This document shows, one piece after another, positions 1 through 8,549 of a stretch of 64,000 nucleotides of DNA (positions are counted from its first letter, which is position 1; each line of letters starts with the position of its first letter). The position numbers and the translations under genes were made by a program. Source of the DNA: Clostridiales bacterium (GTDB lineage: Bacteria; Bacillota; Clostridia; Oscillospirales; Oscillospiraceae); contig DUOX01000023.1 in assembly GCA_012838665.1 (NCBI GenBank), positions 1-64,000 of the forward strand. Direction: 5' to 3'. The notes below the pieces were generated by a model. The model was not told the origin of the DNA. It made no database searches and saw only the letters and a program-made list of their open reading frames with translations.

Positions 1-105
1 ACACAACTGGCACAGCAACAGGACGAGCTCAGTGAACTCCGCAGAAGGATCGCTGACCTGGAAGAGGAAAATTACATATTAAAAAAAGCGTCGGATCAGA
101 AGTAA
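1..105 (+). CDS. 3' end of a coiled-coil protein, possibly IS3-type transposase OrfA
   Basis: The first 34 codons are open and end in TAA at 103-105. The peptide is rich in Gln, Glu, Leu and Arg with heptad-like spacing and ends in EEENYILKKASDQK. That resembles the leucine-zipper tail of IS3-family OrfA proteins (typically LxxENxxLKKA). No OrfB follows in any frame over the next 400 bases and no insertion-sequence end is visible. It could therefore be a degraded element or an unrelated coiled-coil protein. The 5' part lies outside the window. Confidence 0.35.
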   Translation, partial: TQLAQQQDELSELRRRIADLEEENYILKKASDQK

Positions 106-384
106 AAACAGCGGATTTCTACAACCTACATGTATAAGTCATAATGCCTTCTTCGGTGCATGTGGCATTTTTTAACAACGCCCTGGTCATATTCGTGCTC
201 GCAGCCACATGAAGACAATAATGAACAGGAGACGACAAAATGATTACCGCCGATATTCTTCGTATAGTTCTCATATCACTTATCCCTTTCTATCTATTTT
301 ATAGCCCTATATATAATATAAAAGAAAAAAGTGGTTATGAAAGATTTTATCACAAATAAAAGATTAACTCAAAGTATGCCCAAA

Positions 385-426
385 ACAGAGCCGTTGTGTC
401 TGCTTTCGCAGTCACTTCGGCTCTGT
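385..426 (-). terminator. Long imperfect hairpin downstream of the ABC exporter gene
   Basis: A 42-base near-palindrome: a 9-bp outer stem (ACAGAGCCG/CGGCTCTGT), a symmetric TT/TT internal loop, GTG/CAC, a T/T mismatch, CTGC/GCAG and a TTTC loop. On the minus strand it lies about 85 bases after the exporter stop and is followed by TTTT, so it may end that transcript. The symmetric mismatches are unusual for a plain terminator. Confidence 0.45.
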
Positions 427-510
427 CCTTTAGTCCGTTTGGCCACAGGCCAATCGCTGTTTGATGATATTTTTAAGATAACCATTTTTATGCCCTCTTG
501 TAATGATGCT

Positions 511-2238
511 TTATACTACCAGCGGCATATCTCTGAATTGCTGGCTGTACAGTTTCGCGTACATGCTCCTAGCCTGCATAAGCTCCTCGTGATTGCCCTC
601 CTCGATGATTTCGCCGCCGGATATGACAGCGATTCTGTCGGCATTTCTGATGGTAGACAAGCGGTGTGCGACCACGATAGTGGTGCGACCTTTGCAAAGC
701 TCGTCAAGGGCCTGCTGAATCATCATTTCAGTGGCGGTATCAAGAGCGCTGGTGGCCTCGTCAAGAATCAAAATGGGAGGATTCTTTAAAAATACGCGGG
801 CTATGCAAAGCCTCTGCTTCTGTCCTCCGGAAAGTTTTACGCCTCTTTCACCAATGACGGTGTCATAGCCTTCGTCGAGAGTCATTATAAAATCGTGGAT
901 GTTTGCCCTCTTCGCCGCTTCGATAACTTCCTCATCGGTGGCGTCTAGCCTTCCGTAGAGAATATTATCCTTGACGCTGGCGTTAAACAGGAAATTGTCC
1001 TGCTGCACTATGCCTATGTTTTTCCTGAGAGAGGACATGGCTATGTCTTGAATCCTCATTCCATCAATCAGGATTTCACCCGAGCGGATGTCATAGAATT
1101 TAGGAATAAGGTGGCATATGGTGGTTTTTCCTCCGCCGCTGGGGCCGACCAGAGCAAAGGTTTCTCCCTTATTGATTCTGAGATTGACGTGTTTCAGCAC
1201 GTCCGGGTCGTCATCGTAGCCGTATGAAACATTCCTAAACTCAATATTTCCTTCTAGCCTTTCCACATCTTTGGCGCCGGCATCATCCTTTTCGGGCTCG
1301 GTATCCAAAATCTCAAGAAAGCGCTCAAACCCGGTGACGCCGCTTTGATACTGCTCCATGAAGCGGATTAAGCTGTTTATGGGACCTATAAACAGGTTTA
1401 TTGAAACTATGAAAGCAGAATAGTCGGCAAAATTAATTCTTCCGGCATACATAAAAAGACCGCCGGCTATTAAAACAACCACATTGAACACATCGGTAAT
1501 AAAGGTTGTCAGCGCGTGGTATTCGCCCATTGCCTTGTAGGCGTCGCGCCTGGCTTCCTTAAACAGGGTGTTTCCGGCCTCAAATTTCTCCGACTCCTTT
1601 TCGGAGTTGGTAAATGCCTTTGTAACGCGAATTCCGGATATACTGCTTTGCAGGGCTCCGTTAATCTCCGCCACCGCCCTGCGGCCTTCCCTGTATGCAG
1701 AATTCATTCTCTTCCGTGCAATTAGTGACGTGGCAATCAGCAGAGGCACACAGACAAAAATAATCAGGGAGAGCCAGATGTTGATAGTTGACAGATAGAC
1801 AAAAGAAACAATAATGGAGATTGTAGTAATTATAAGGTTTTCCGGTCCATGATGGGCCAGCTCGCTTATATCGAAGAGATCGTCTGTCAGCCTGGACATG
1901 ATCTTTCCTGTTTCATTATTATCAAAAAAGCTAAACGGCAGCTTTTGAAGGTGATTAAACAGGTCGCTTCGCATCTGCGCCTGTATATGGACACCCATAA
2001 TATGTCCCTTATACTGTATAAAGTAGTTAAGTAACATTCTGATTATATATAGGGACAGCAGAACCAGGCCGAAGATAACTATCATTTTATATCTTCTGTT
2101 AGGTATAATACTATTAAGCATGGTTCTGGTAATCATTGGATATACGACTGTTATTAGTGAAACCATCAGGGATGCGAGCATATCCAATGAAAATAAAACT
2201 TTATGCGGTTTATAGTATTTCGCAAATCGTTTAAGCAT
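511..2238 (-). CDS. ABC exporter, fused membrane and ATPase half-transporter
   Basis: A 575-residue half-transporter. The N-terminal half has about six hydrophobic segments of the type I exporter fold. The C-terminal ATPase has Walker A GPSGGGKTT, signature LSGGQKQR, Walker B ILILDEATSALD and the H-loop AHRLSTI. It probably works as a homodimer in the membrane, exporting lipids, drugs or peptides; the substrate cannot be read from sequence. The start is the ATG at 2238, preceded by GAGGAGGGAACT; a longer open frame upstream lacks a comparable ribosome site. It lies 13 bases after the MarR gene and is co-transcribed from the promoter at 2717-2745, as in many MarR-controlled multidrug exporters. 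Confidence 0.9.
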   Translation of the reverse strand: MLKRFAKYYKPHKVLFSLDMLASLMVSLITVVYPMITRTMLNSIIPNRRYKMIVIFGLVLLSLYIIRMLLNYFIQYKGHIMGVHIQAQMRSDLFNHLQKLPFSFFDNNETGKIMSRLTDDLFDISELAHHGPENLIITTISIIVSFVYLSTINIWLSLIIFVCVPLLIATSLIARKRMNSAYREGRRAVAEINGALQSSISGIRVTKAFTNSEKESEKFEAGNTLFKEARRDAYKAMGEYHALTTFITDVFNVVVLIAGGLFMYAGRINFADYSAFIVSINLFIGPINSLIRFMEQYQSGVTGFERFLEILDTEPEKDDAGAKDVERLEGNIEFRNVSYGYDDDPDVLKHVNLRINKGETFALVGPSGGGKTTICHLIPKFYDIRSGEILIDGMRIQDIAMSSLRKNIGIVQQDNFLFNASVKDNILYGRLDATDEEVIEAAKRANIHDFIMTLDEGYDTVIGERGVKLSGGQKQRLCIARVFLKNPPILILDEATSALDTATEMMIQQALDELCKGRTTIVVAHRLSTIRNADRIAVISGGEIIEEGNHEELMQARSMYAKLYSQQFRDMPLVV

Positions 2239-2251
2239 AGTTCCCTCCTCG

Positions 2252-2671
2252 TTAATTGTTTGTTGGGGGAAGACCTTCCCAGTTTTCAAGAAGTTTACTC
2301 ATAATTGCCCTGAGTTCTTGTTTCTGCTTTTGGTCAAGCGGCTCAAACAGGCTTCTTGCCATCTCGCTTTGCTGCTCTTCAAAAAGCTCTGCCTGCGCCT
2401 TACCCTTATCTGTCAGGGATAATTCAAAATTGCGCTTATCGTCACTTGCCCGGCGTTTTTCAATATAGCCATTGGCTTCCACCTTCGAGACTACTTCGCT
2501 GAGGCTTCCCGCTTTAATTCTCATCTTTTTCATTAATTCTTTCTGGCTCATGGGGCCGTTTTTATATAATAAGAAAAGAATTTTATTCTGAGATTGTTTT
2601 ATAATGCTCCGATGACGTATAAAATGTCCGCAATGACGCATTAACCTTAAAAGCTCCAGGTTTTCGTCCAC
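2252..2671 (-). CDS. MarR-family transcriptional regulator
   Basis: A 139-residue winged-helix protein. The recognition region reads GPMSQKELMKKMRIKAGSLSEVVSK, followed by the wing (GYIEKRRASDDKRNFELSLTDKG) typical of MarR. The start is GTG at 2671 with AAGGAGGTGAC just upstream; an ATG overlapping it is out of frame. It is the first gene of a two-gene operon with the ABC exporter and probably represses its own promoter, where two inverted AGGTACCT sites flank the -35 and -10 boxes. The ligand is unknown; exporter substrates are the usual inducers in such pairs. Confidence 0.88.
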   Translation of the reverse strand: MDENLELLRLMRHCGHFIRHRSIIKQSQNKILFLLYKNGPMSQKELMKKMRIKAGSLSEVVSKVEANGYIEKRRASDDKRNFELSLTDKGKAQAELFEEQQSEMARSLFEPLDQKQKQELRAIMSKLLENWEGLPPTNN

Positions 2672-2701
2672 ATCGTCACCTCCTTAACTGGTAGCGGTAA
2701 T

Positions 2702-2754
2702 TTAGGTACCTTAGCAATTTTAGCATAACGCGAATGATAAGTCAAGGTACCTAA
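2702..2754 (-). promoter_or_regulatory. marR-exporter promoter with paired operators
   Basis: On the minus strand TTGACT (2740-2745) and TAAAAT (2717-2722) are separated by exactly 17 bases. Two inverted 11-base sites, TTAGGTACCTT at 2702-2712 and AAGGTACCTAA at 2744-2754, enclose the promoter. Each contains the palindrome AGGTACCT, and their centres are 42 bp apart, about four helical turns. This layout fits cooperative repression by the adjacent MarR protein. Confidence 0.82.
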
Positions 2755-3140
2755 CAAATTTTTTCATTGTCGGAAAATGTTTATAATATCCGGCGTGTTT
2801 AAGGCTTTCGCCCGTTAATTCCGCATTGGGCGCACAAAATTTACAATTCATTCAAGAAAAAATTACAGACAGGGGATAAAGTAATAAATACTATCACATA
2901 AGTTGTGGATTTTAAGTCATATGCGCCGTTGACAGGGATTTTTCGATTCGGCTGCCAGAGATAACAGACAACAGCGAAGGAATGTCATCTTTCAGGAACT
3001 GCCTATTCCGCGGAACCCGTGTGTATTCCGGTTGTTGTTGATGTAATCCCGCCGGCAGTGTTATCCGAAAATACCGGAGATCAGGCACAGGGTCAATTTG
3101 TTGTGCTATTAGCCGCAAAGCACTAAAACATGGAGGAATT
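2755..3140. other. Intergenic stretch, no gene seen
   Basis: About 385 bases between divergent units. No frame shows a recognisable protein and I see no RNA gene. The right end carries the ribosome site GGAGG for the membrane protein at 3141. Confidence 0.5.
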
Positions 3141-3641
3141 ATGAGAGTTCAAACAAAACGCATGGCCGCATGCGCCATGACGACCGCGCTATGCGTTGTT
3201 TTAATGTGGCTTGGCTTTGTTTTGCAAATAGGAATGTATGCGGCTCCTATAGTTTCAGGCCTTTTCCTAATTCCTGTCGGGAAACGGTACGGATATAAAT
3301 ACCAGCTTGCAGTTTGGATAGCATCGGGATTGCTTAGTCTGATTCTGGTCCCGGACATAGAACAGAATTTATTATATATAGGGTTGTTCGGATGGTATCC
3401 CACGTTAAGAAACTATTTGCAAAAACTGCCCAGGTTATTGAGAACCGTAATAAAACTTCTCATTTTCAACGTGATTGTTGTTCTGATAGAAGCTCTGGTT
3501 ATAACCGTATTGGCGCCGGAAGCCCTGCCCTTGTGGATGATTATACTGCTCCTGGTTTTAGCCAGTATTACTTTTCTTCTCTATGATTACCTGCTGCCGA
3601 GAATCGAAGCTCTGCTGAGCAGGGTCGCGGAATTTTATTAA
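3141..3641 (+). CDS. Small multi-pass membrane protein of unknown function
   Basis: A 166-residue, very hydrophobic protein with about five predicted membrane segments. The N-terminus is basic (MRVQTKRMAACAMTTALC), followed by the Ala-rich first helix common in small integral proteins and in S-components of ECF vitamin transporters. No transporter-specific motif is clear enough to assign a substrate. ATG at 3141 follows CATGGAGGAATT, a good ribosome site. It stands alone between a divergent exporter operon and the acyltransferase gene. Confidence 0.7.
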   Translation: MRVQTKRMAACAMTTALCVVLMWLGFVLQIGMYAAPIVSGLFLIPVGKRYGYKYQLAVWIASGLLSLILVPDIEQNLLYIGLFGWYPTLRNYLQKLPRLLRTVIKLLIFNVIVVLIEALVITVLAPEALPLWMIILLLVLASITFLLYDYLLPRIEALLSRVAEFY

Positions 3642-3802
3642 CAGTATGAGATGTCAATAAGCGTTTACCGGTGGTTTTTCAACCAATTTAATAATAAACT
3701 TTATGTGAAAACATATATAATAATTAAATGTAGCGCCTTTTCGGCTATCCTTCAGGCGCCGGAACTTTTGCATTGTTTTTCCTTATAAAACACGGATGAG
3801 GG

Positions 3803-5251
3803 ATGACACTTATGGAGCAAAAGAAAACTTCAATAATGTATAAAATTATTAGATTTTTTATCTTGCTATTCTACCCGAGGCCCCAGGTGGAAGGGATAGA
3901 AAACCTGCCGGAGGAACCGACTATTATTGTGGGCAACCATGCCCAGATACATGGTCCTATTGCCTGTGAACTGTACTTTCCCGGCGAACACTACATCTGG
4001 TGCGCGGGGGAAATGATGCATTTGAAAGATGTTCCGGCTTATGCCTATCGGGATTTCTGGTCCGGCAAGCCCAAATATATCCGCTGGTTTTATAAGCTGG
4101 TGTCTTACATAATCGCGCCTCTTTCCGTATGCGTCTTTGGTAACGCCAATACCATTGCTGTTTACAGGGACAGAAGGATAATCACGACCTTTAAAGAAAC
4201 CGCCAATGCCCTTGCCAATGGTGCCAACGTAATCATTTTCCCGGAGTGCTACGAGCCTTACAATCATATCGTTCACAATTTTCAGGAAGGCTTTGTGGAT
4301 ATAGCAAGAATTTACTATAAGAAAACGGGAAAAGAAGTCTCCTTCGTGCCTTTGTACATGGCTCCCAATCTGAGGAAAATGGTAATCGGCAAGCCTATAC
4401 GCTATTGCGTGGAGGCGGATAAGCAGGAAGAACGCACGCGGATTTGCGGCTACCTTATGGATGAAATTACGAAAATTGCCTGCAATCTGCCTAAACACAC
4501 CGTAATCCCGTATCCCAATGTTCCCAAGAAGGAATATCCCAGCAATATTCCCGGCGAGGTAAAAAGGAAAAAGCGCACCCCTGTTGTAGACTACCGCAAG
4601 CTTAGGCCGTCGAATTTGAATACTCCGGAATTTTCTCATCTAAAGCTGCTGCTTGGCTGGGTGGGATATTTCGTGATGTATGTACTGACCGAGAATTTAA
4701 TCCCCGTGGAGCGCTGTTACCCGGTCCACTGCTGGCTGGATGATGTGATTCCCTTCTGCGAATGGTTTGTAATTCCCTATGTGCTCTGGTATGTACTGAT
4801 AGTAGTATCTCTCCTTTATTTTCTTCTGTACAATGTAGAAAACTTCAAGAACCTTCAAAAGTACATTATCATCACGCAAGTTGTTGCCATGGCAGTTTAC
4901 ATTATCTTTCCCAACCGGCAGGACCTTCGTCCCGCCGTGTTTCCCAGGGATAATATTCTGACGCAGCTGATTGGATTTATATACAGTGTCGATACCAATA
5001 CCGGGGTATGCCCCTCCCTTCATGTTGCCTATTCCATCGGAATAGCCTCCACATGGCTGAGAGAGAAAAGCGTCTCCGGCTGGTGGCGCGGGTTTGTTGT
5101 CGTTCTGGCGGCAATAATTAGCATGTCCGTGGCGTTTGTAAAGCAACATTCAGTTGTGGATATCATCGCCGCCATTCCTCTGTGTCTGCTTGCGGAATGG
5201 ATTGTATTCGGAAAGCCCCGGAAACACAGGGAATTGGGCGCCGAGACATAG
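3803..5251 (+). CDS. Acyltransferase-PAP2 phosphatase fusion protein
   Basis: A 482-residue two-domain protein. Residues about 1-230 resemble PlsC-type glycerolphosphate acyltransferases: the block NHAQIHGPI sits where NHxxxxDP is expected, and FPECYEPYNH where FPEG is expected. After about residue 280, membrane segments precede a PAP2-type block: CPSLHVAYSIG is the second signature and KQHSVVDIIAAIPLC the third (H-x3-D). Such C-terminal domains occur in lipid phosphatases and inositol-phosphate transferases. The expected Asp of HX4D reads Gly, so acyl transfer is uncertain. It probably acts on membrane lipids. A strong terminator lies downstream. Confidence 0.78.
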   Translation: MTLMEQKKTSIMYKIIRFFILLFYPRPQVEGIENLPEEPTIIVGNHAQIHGPIACELYFPGEHYIWCAGEMMHLKDVPAYAYRDFWSGKPKYIRWFYKLVSYIIAPLSVCVFGNANTIAVYRDRRIITTFKETANALANGANVIIFPECYEPYNHIVHNFQEGFVDIARIYYKKTGKEVSFVPLYMAPNLRKMVIGKPIRYCVEADKQEERTRICGYLMDEITKIACNLPKHTVIPYPNVPKKEYPSNIPGEVKRKKRTPVVDYRKLRPSNLNTPEFSHLKLLLGWVGYFVMYVLTENLIPVERCYPVHCWLDDVIPFCEWFVIPYVLWYVLIVVSLLYFLLYNVENFKNLQKYIIITQVVAMAVYIIFPNRQDLRPAVFPRDNILTQLIGFIYSVDTNTGVCPSLHVAYSIGIASTWLREKSVSGWWRGFVVVLAAIISMSVAFVKQHSVVDIIAAIPLCLLAEWIVFGKPRKHRELGAET

Positions 5252-5414
5252 ATATGCGGCTTTTAAAGAGCGGGTTGTCATGAATGCAGGAAACGGTATT
5301 TCAGCCTGTGGCGTATACAGGCCATTCAGAAGAAAACCTGATGTCGGAAGCAACGGGTTCTTTATAGTCCGAGGTTGCCTGTTCAATCCGGACAATTTTT
5401 CCGTGAAACAAGAA

Positions 5415-5470
5415 CAGAGCATATTCGAAAACCCTGTTTGCAGATTTTCGAATATGCTCTGCTTTTATTT
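5415..5470 (+). terminator. Rho-independent terminator after the acyltransferase-PAP2 gene
   Basis: AGAGCATATTCGAAAA pairs perfectly with TTTTCGAATATGCTCT across a 13-base loop, followed by GCTTTTATTT. It may also serve the convergent gene ending at 5516. Confidence 0.85.
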
Positions 5471-5515
5471 ACTTAAGGCTCCGTTTGATACCCCGGTTTT
5501 AGTATAGAGACGCTG

Positions 5516-5947
5516 TTAATTGATATTTATATCATAACCGTGCTCATTAAAAAACTCCACGAAAGCATCATACATGGATTGGGTGGTTTGTGTGCTTTCA
5601 TAACTAATGACATAGATATCCTCCGTAGTGTCAAAAACCAAGCATTTTTTTGATTTCTCCGCAATACAAAGGGTATATTCGCCCCACTGCCGGTTATGCC
5701 GCTTGCCGTAATGGATGCCGCGTTTTGAGCCGCCGGAAATGATTTCCCCTTCCTCCGGCATATCCTGAATAGTCATGGATTTAATAGAGTCGTAAGATAT
5801 TTCACAGGAAAAAACATCAGATACCTCAACCCTGAACTTATCCGGCTGAACATCAACGATAGAGGTTTTTGTAAAACCGAATAAGGACCAGATAGCAATT
5901 ATAATAATTAGAAAAACAGGGTATTTAAACTTTTCAAATTTATTCAT
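5516..5947 (-). CDS. Membrane-anchored small protein, unknown function
   Basis: A 143-residue protein with one hydrophobic segment near residues 13-28 (FLIIIIAIWSLFGF), followed by a soluble beta-rich domain of about 110 residues. The domain contains the pattern FSCEISYDSIKSMTI, reminiscent of bacterial PH-like domains, but the match is loose. ATG at 5947 is preferred, with GGAGCGGAAA upstream; an upstream in-frame TTG gives four more residues. No neighbour suggests a role. Confidence 0.6.
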   Translation of the reverse strand: MNKFEKFKYPVFLIIIIAIWSLFGFTKTSIVDVQPDKFRVEVSDVFSCEISYDSIKSMTIQDMPEEGEIISGGSKRGIHYGKRHNRQWGEYTLCIAEKSKKCLVFDTTEDIYVISYESTQTTQSMYDAFVEFFNEHGYDININ

Positions 5948-6080
5948 TTTCCGCTCCAACTACAGTTTTTTAATTTGTGTTGAAAATAATGACAATTATG
6001 GTAGTATGCTTATAGCTAAATATACTACAAGCTGGATGGCTTTCGCAATACCGATTTGCAAAACGCGGGGGATATTTTAA

Positions 6081-6725
6081 ATGAAGGCTGTAATTTTTGA
6101 TCTTGACGGGGTATTGTGCACAACCGATAAATATCACTATTATGCTTGGAAGAATATTGCCGATGGGCTCGGGATATATTTTGACGAAGAGATTAACAAC
6201 AGACTCCGGGGCGTGTCCCGTATGGAATCCTTAAACATTATCCTTGAATGCGGAAAACTTGAGGTTTCCGAGGAGGAAAAGCTGGAGCTGGCGAAAAGGA
6301 AAAACAAGATTTACCGCAGGCTGCTTGAAAATTTAACTCCTCGAGACATCAGTGAAGGCGCTGTGGAAACGATAGATAAGCTTCGAGCGGCAGGGTTAAA
6401 ACTGGCCGTTGGCTCATCCAGTAAAAATACGCCTTTCATACTGGAGCGTCTGGGGCTGGCCAATTATTTTGACGCAATCTCCGATGGGAACAATATCAGC
6501 CGCTCCAAGCCGTACCCGGAGGTTTTTCTAAAGGCTGCGCAAATGCTGGGGCTGGAGTCCGGCGAATGTCTGGTGGTTGAGGATGCGTTGTCGGGTGTTG
6601 TGGCTGCCCATGAAGCTGGCATGCTATGCGCCTGCGTGGGAGACGCTGCAAAGGCAGGCGCAGGCGATTACAATATGAGGAGCATATCGGAGCTTCTTGA
6701 CATTGTGTTAAAACGGGGTGAGTAA
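6081..6725 (+). CDS. HAD-family sugar phosphatase / beta-phosphoglucomutase-like
   Basis: A 214-residue HAD hydrolase. Motif I is FDLDGVLCTT, the cap domain follows, motif II is VGSSSKN, and the end shows SRSKPYPEVFLKAA then VVEDALSGVVAA. The DxD nucleophile pair, the SSSK segment and the EDA motif are those of beta-phosphoglucomutases, which interconvert beta-glucose 1-phosphate and glucose 6-phosphate. Related phosphatases share them. The stop overlaps the start region of the glycosidase gene, so the two are co-translated and probably act together on oligosaccharides. Confidence 0.82.
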   Translation: MKAVIFDLDGVLCTTDKYHYYAWKNIADGLGIYFDEEINNRLRGVSRMESLNIILECGKLEVSEEEKLELAKRKNKIYRRLLENLTPRDISEGAVETIDKLRAAGLKLAVGSSSKNTPFILERLGLANYFDAISDGNNISRSKPYPEVFLKAAQMLGLESGECLVVEDALSGVVAAHEAGMLCACVGDAAKAGAGDYNMRSISELLDIVLKRGE

Positions 6726-6726
6726 T

Positions 6727-8358
6727 ATGGATCTTTGCGCCAAGCCCTTTTACCTGCCTCGGGAACAAGTCCGATGGGTAGAGGAGAACCTTGCCCAAAT
6801 GAGTGTGCGCGATAAGGCTGGCCAGCTGTTTTGCCTTTTGGGTACTGCTTACAGCTTTGAAGAACTCAAAAAGCTGGTCAGGGACTATAACATAGGCGGC
6901 ATACTCTTTAGACCGGCGCCCACCCGGGATATTTGCAGCTGGTTTGCCGCCCTCGATGAAGAGGCCAGAATTCCGCTGTTAAAGGCCGCGAACCTGGAGG
7001 AAGGCGGTTCGGGAGCGGCCACCGATGCCACATTTTTCGGCTGGCCTATGATGGTATCCGCAACCGGCGATGTCATTGATATGCGGCGTTTTTCCGAGGT
7101 CTGCGCCAGAGAGGGGAGCCAGTGTGGAGTTAACTGGACTTTTTCGCCCGTTTGTGATTTGGACCTGAATTTCAATAACCCCATTACAAACGTAAGAAGC
7201 TGCGGTTCCGACGCCGCATGGGTAAAGGAGCTTTGCTCCGTATATGTGAAAACCCTGCAGGGCTTCGGCATGGCGGCCTGCGCAAAGCACTTCCCCGGGG
7301 ACGGGGTAGACTATCGCGACCAGCATCTGCATCCTACATACAACTCCCTTTCGGCCAAAGAATGGTACGACAGCTACGGCACGATTTACAAAAGACTTAT
7401 AGATGACGGACTGTTAAGCATAATGGCGGGTCATATTGTACAGCCCCATGTCGAGATGGAGCTTGAGCCGGAAAAGACCTTTGCCGACTGTCTTCCAGCT
7501 TCTCTGAATAAAACACTGCTGAACGGCGTGCTCCGTGGGGAATTTGGATTTAACGGAGTAATAACCACCGATGCGACCATTATGGCCGGCTTTACCCAGG
7601 CCATGGAGAGAAAGAAGGCCATCCCCGCCGCCATTGCGGCAGGCTGTGACATGCTGGTGTTTTCAACCGATATTTATGAAGACTACGATTATATGCTGTC
7701 CGGCATAGAAAGCGGCATTTTAAGCATTGAGCGCCTTGACGAAGCCGTGGGCAGAATACTTGCCCTGAAAGCAAAAGTATGCTTTTCGGAAAGAGTTGAA
7801 AATGCCCTTAACGCATTGAAATGGCGTGACGAATGCGCAGATAAAAGCGTTACGCTGGTTAAAAATATCGGAAACGCAATCCCTATTAGTAAGGAAAAAT
7901 ACGATAAGATAAAAATTATTACCCTTGGAAACGATAATACCCCTGAGGGCAGCATGACCGGCTTTGTGGAAAAGCTGCTACATGAAGAAGGGTTTGTCAC
8001 CGAGCGTTTCCGCATTGATAACGAGGACCTTCATGGCACAAGGAATATTGGCAGAACCCTGACTTTATATCTTGCCAATTTGGAACATGCCTCGAACCTG
8101 ACCGCCGTTCGCATTTTCTGGGCAAAGAAACACGCGCTTGACTCGCCACGCTATGTCCGGGAAGAGGACAGCATATTTGTGTCTTTTGCAAATCCTTATC
8201 ATCTTCAGGACGTTCCCAGAATAAAAACTTATATTAATGCCTATTCCTGCAATAAATCTACCATAAAAGCGGTTGTGGATAAGCTTTTGGGCAAAAGCCC
8301 GTTCAGGGGCAAATCCCCTGTTGACGCTTTTTGCGGACTGCCCGATACAAGATTATAG
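6727..8358 (+). CDS. Glycoside hydrolase family 3, N-acetylhexosaminidase-like
   Basis: A 543-residue GH3 enzyme. The block KHFPGDGVDYRDQHLHPT is the signature of beta-N-acetylglucosaminidases (NagZ type) and GVITTDATIMAGF carries the probable Asp nucleophile. No signal peptide is seen, so it acts in the cytoplasm, perhaps in cell-wall recycling or on imported oligosaccharides. The start is set at the ATG at 6727; an in-frame GTG at 6718 overlaps the previous gene's end. Paired with the HAD sugar phosphatase/mutase, it suggests breakdown of a phosphorylated or phosphorolysed glycan. Confidence 0.85.
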   Translation: MDLCAKPFYLPREQVRWVEENLAQMSVRDKAGQLFCLLGTAYSFEELKKLVRDYNIGGILFRPAPTRDICSWFAALDEEARIPLLKAANLEEGGSGAATDATFFGWPMMVSATGDVIDMRRFSEVCAREGSQCGVNWTFSPVCDLDLNFNNPITNVRSCGSDAAWVKELCSVYVKTLQGFGMAACAKHFPGDGVDYRDQHLHPTYNSLSAKEWYDSYGTIYKRLIDDGLLSIMAGHIVQPHVEMELEPEKTFADCLPASLNKTLLNGVLRGEFGFNGVITTDATIMAGFTQAMERKKAIPAAIAAGCDMLVFSTDIYEDYDYMLSGIESGILSIERLDEAVGRILALKAKVCFSERVENALNALKWRDECADKSVTLVKNIGNAIPISKEKYDKIKIITLGNDNTPEGSMTGFVEKLLHEEGFVTERFRIDNEDLHGTRNIGRTLTLYLANLEHASNLTAVRIFWAKKHALDSPRYVREEDSIFVSFANPYHLQDVPRIKTYINAYSCNKSTIKAVVDKLLGKSPFRGKSPVDAFCGLPDTRL

Positions 8359-8364
8359 GATTAA

Positions 8365-8411
8365 AAAACTGCCTTTAAATTCGCGAATGATTTAAAGGCA
8401 GTTTTATTTTA
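8365..8411 (+). terminator. Rho-independent terminator after the GH3 gene
   Basis: AAACTGCCTTTAAAT pairs with ATTTAAAGGCAGTTT around a short loop, followed by TATTTTAT. It begins seven bases after the stop codon. Confidence 0.9.
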
Positions 8412-8460
8412 TCAAAAACCCAAGCCCCGGCGACACGGGGAAAAGATAAGAAAAAGCAAA

Positions 8461-8490
8461 CGGCGGGTACGGAGACCCGCCGCTTTATAG
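8461..8490 (-). terminator. Hairpin, likely terminator of the broken TetR gene
   Basis: CGGCGGGT and ACCCGCCG form a perfect 8-bp stem with a six-base loop (8461-8482). On the minus strand it is followed by TTTGCTTTTTC, which suits termination downstream of the regulator remnant. Confidence 0.6.
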
Positions 8491-8549
8491 CTTTATATTT
8501 ATACGGATAAGGTACACTTCGATGAAAGCTTGGAATAAAACCCCGAAAG

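Noticed and set aside
3866-4639. 257-residue open frame on the minus strand
   Set aside because: Antisense to the acyltransferase domain, which has clear motifs in the other strand.
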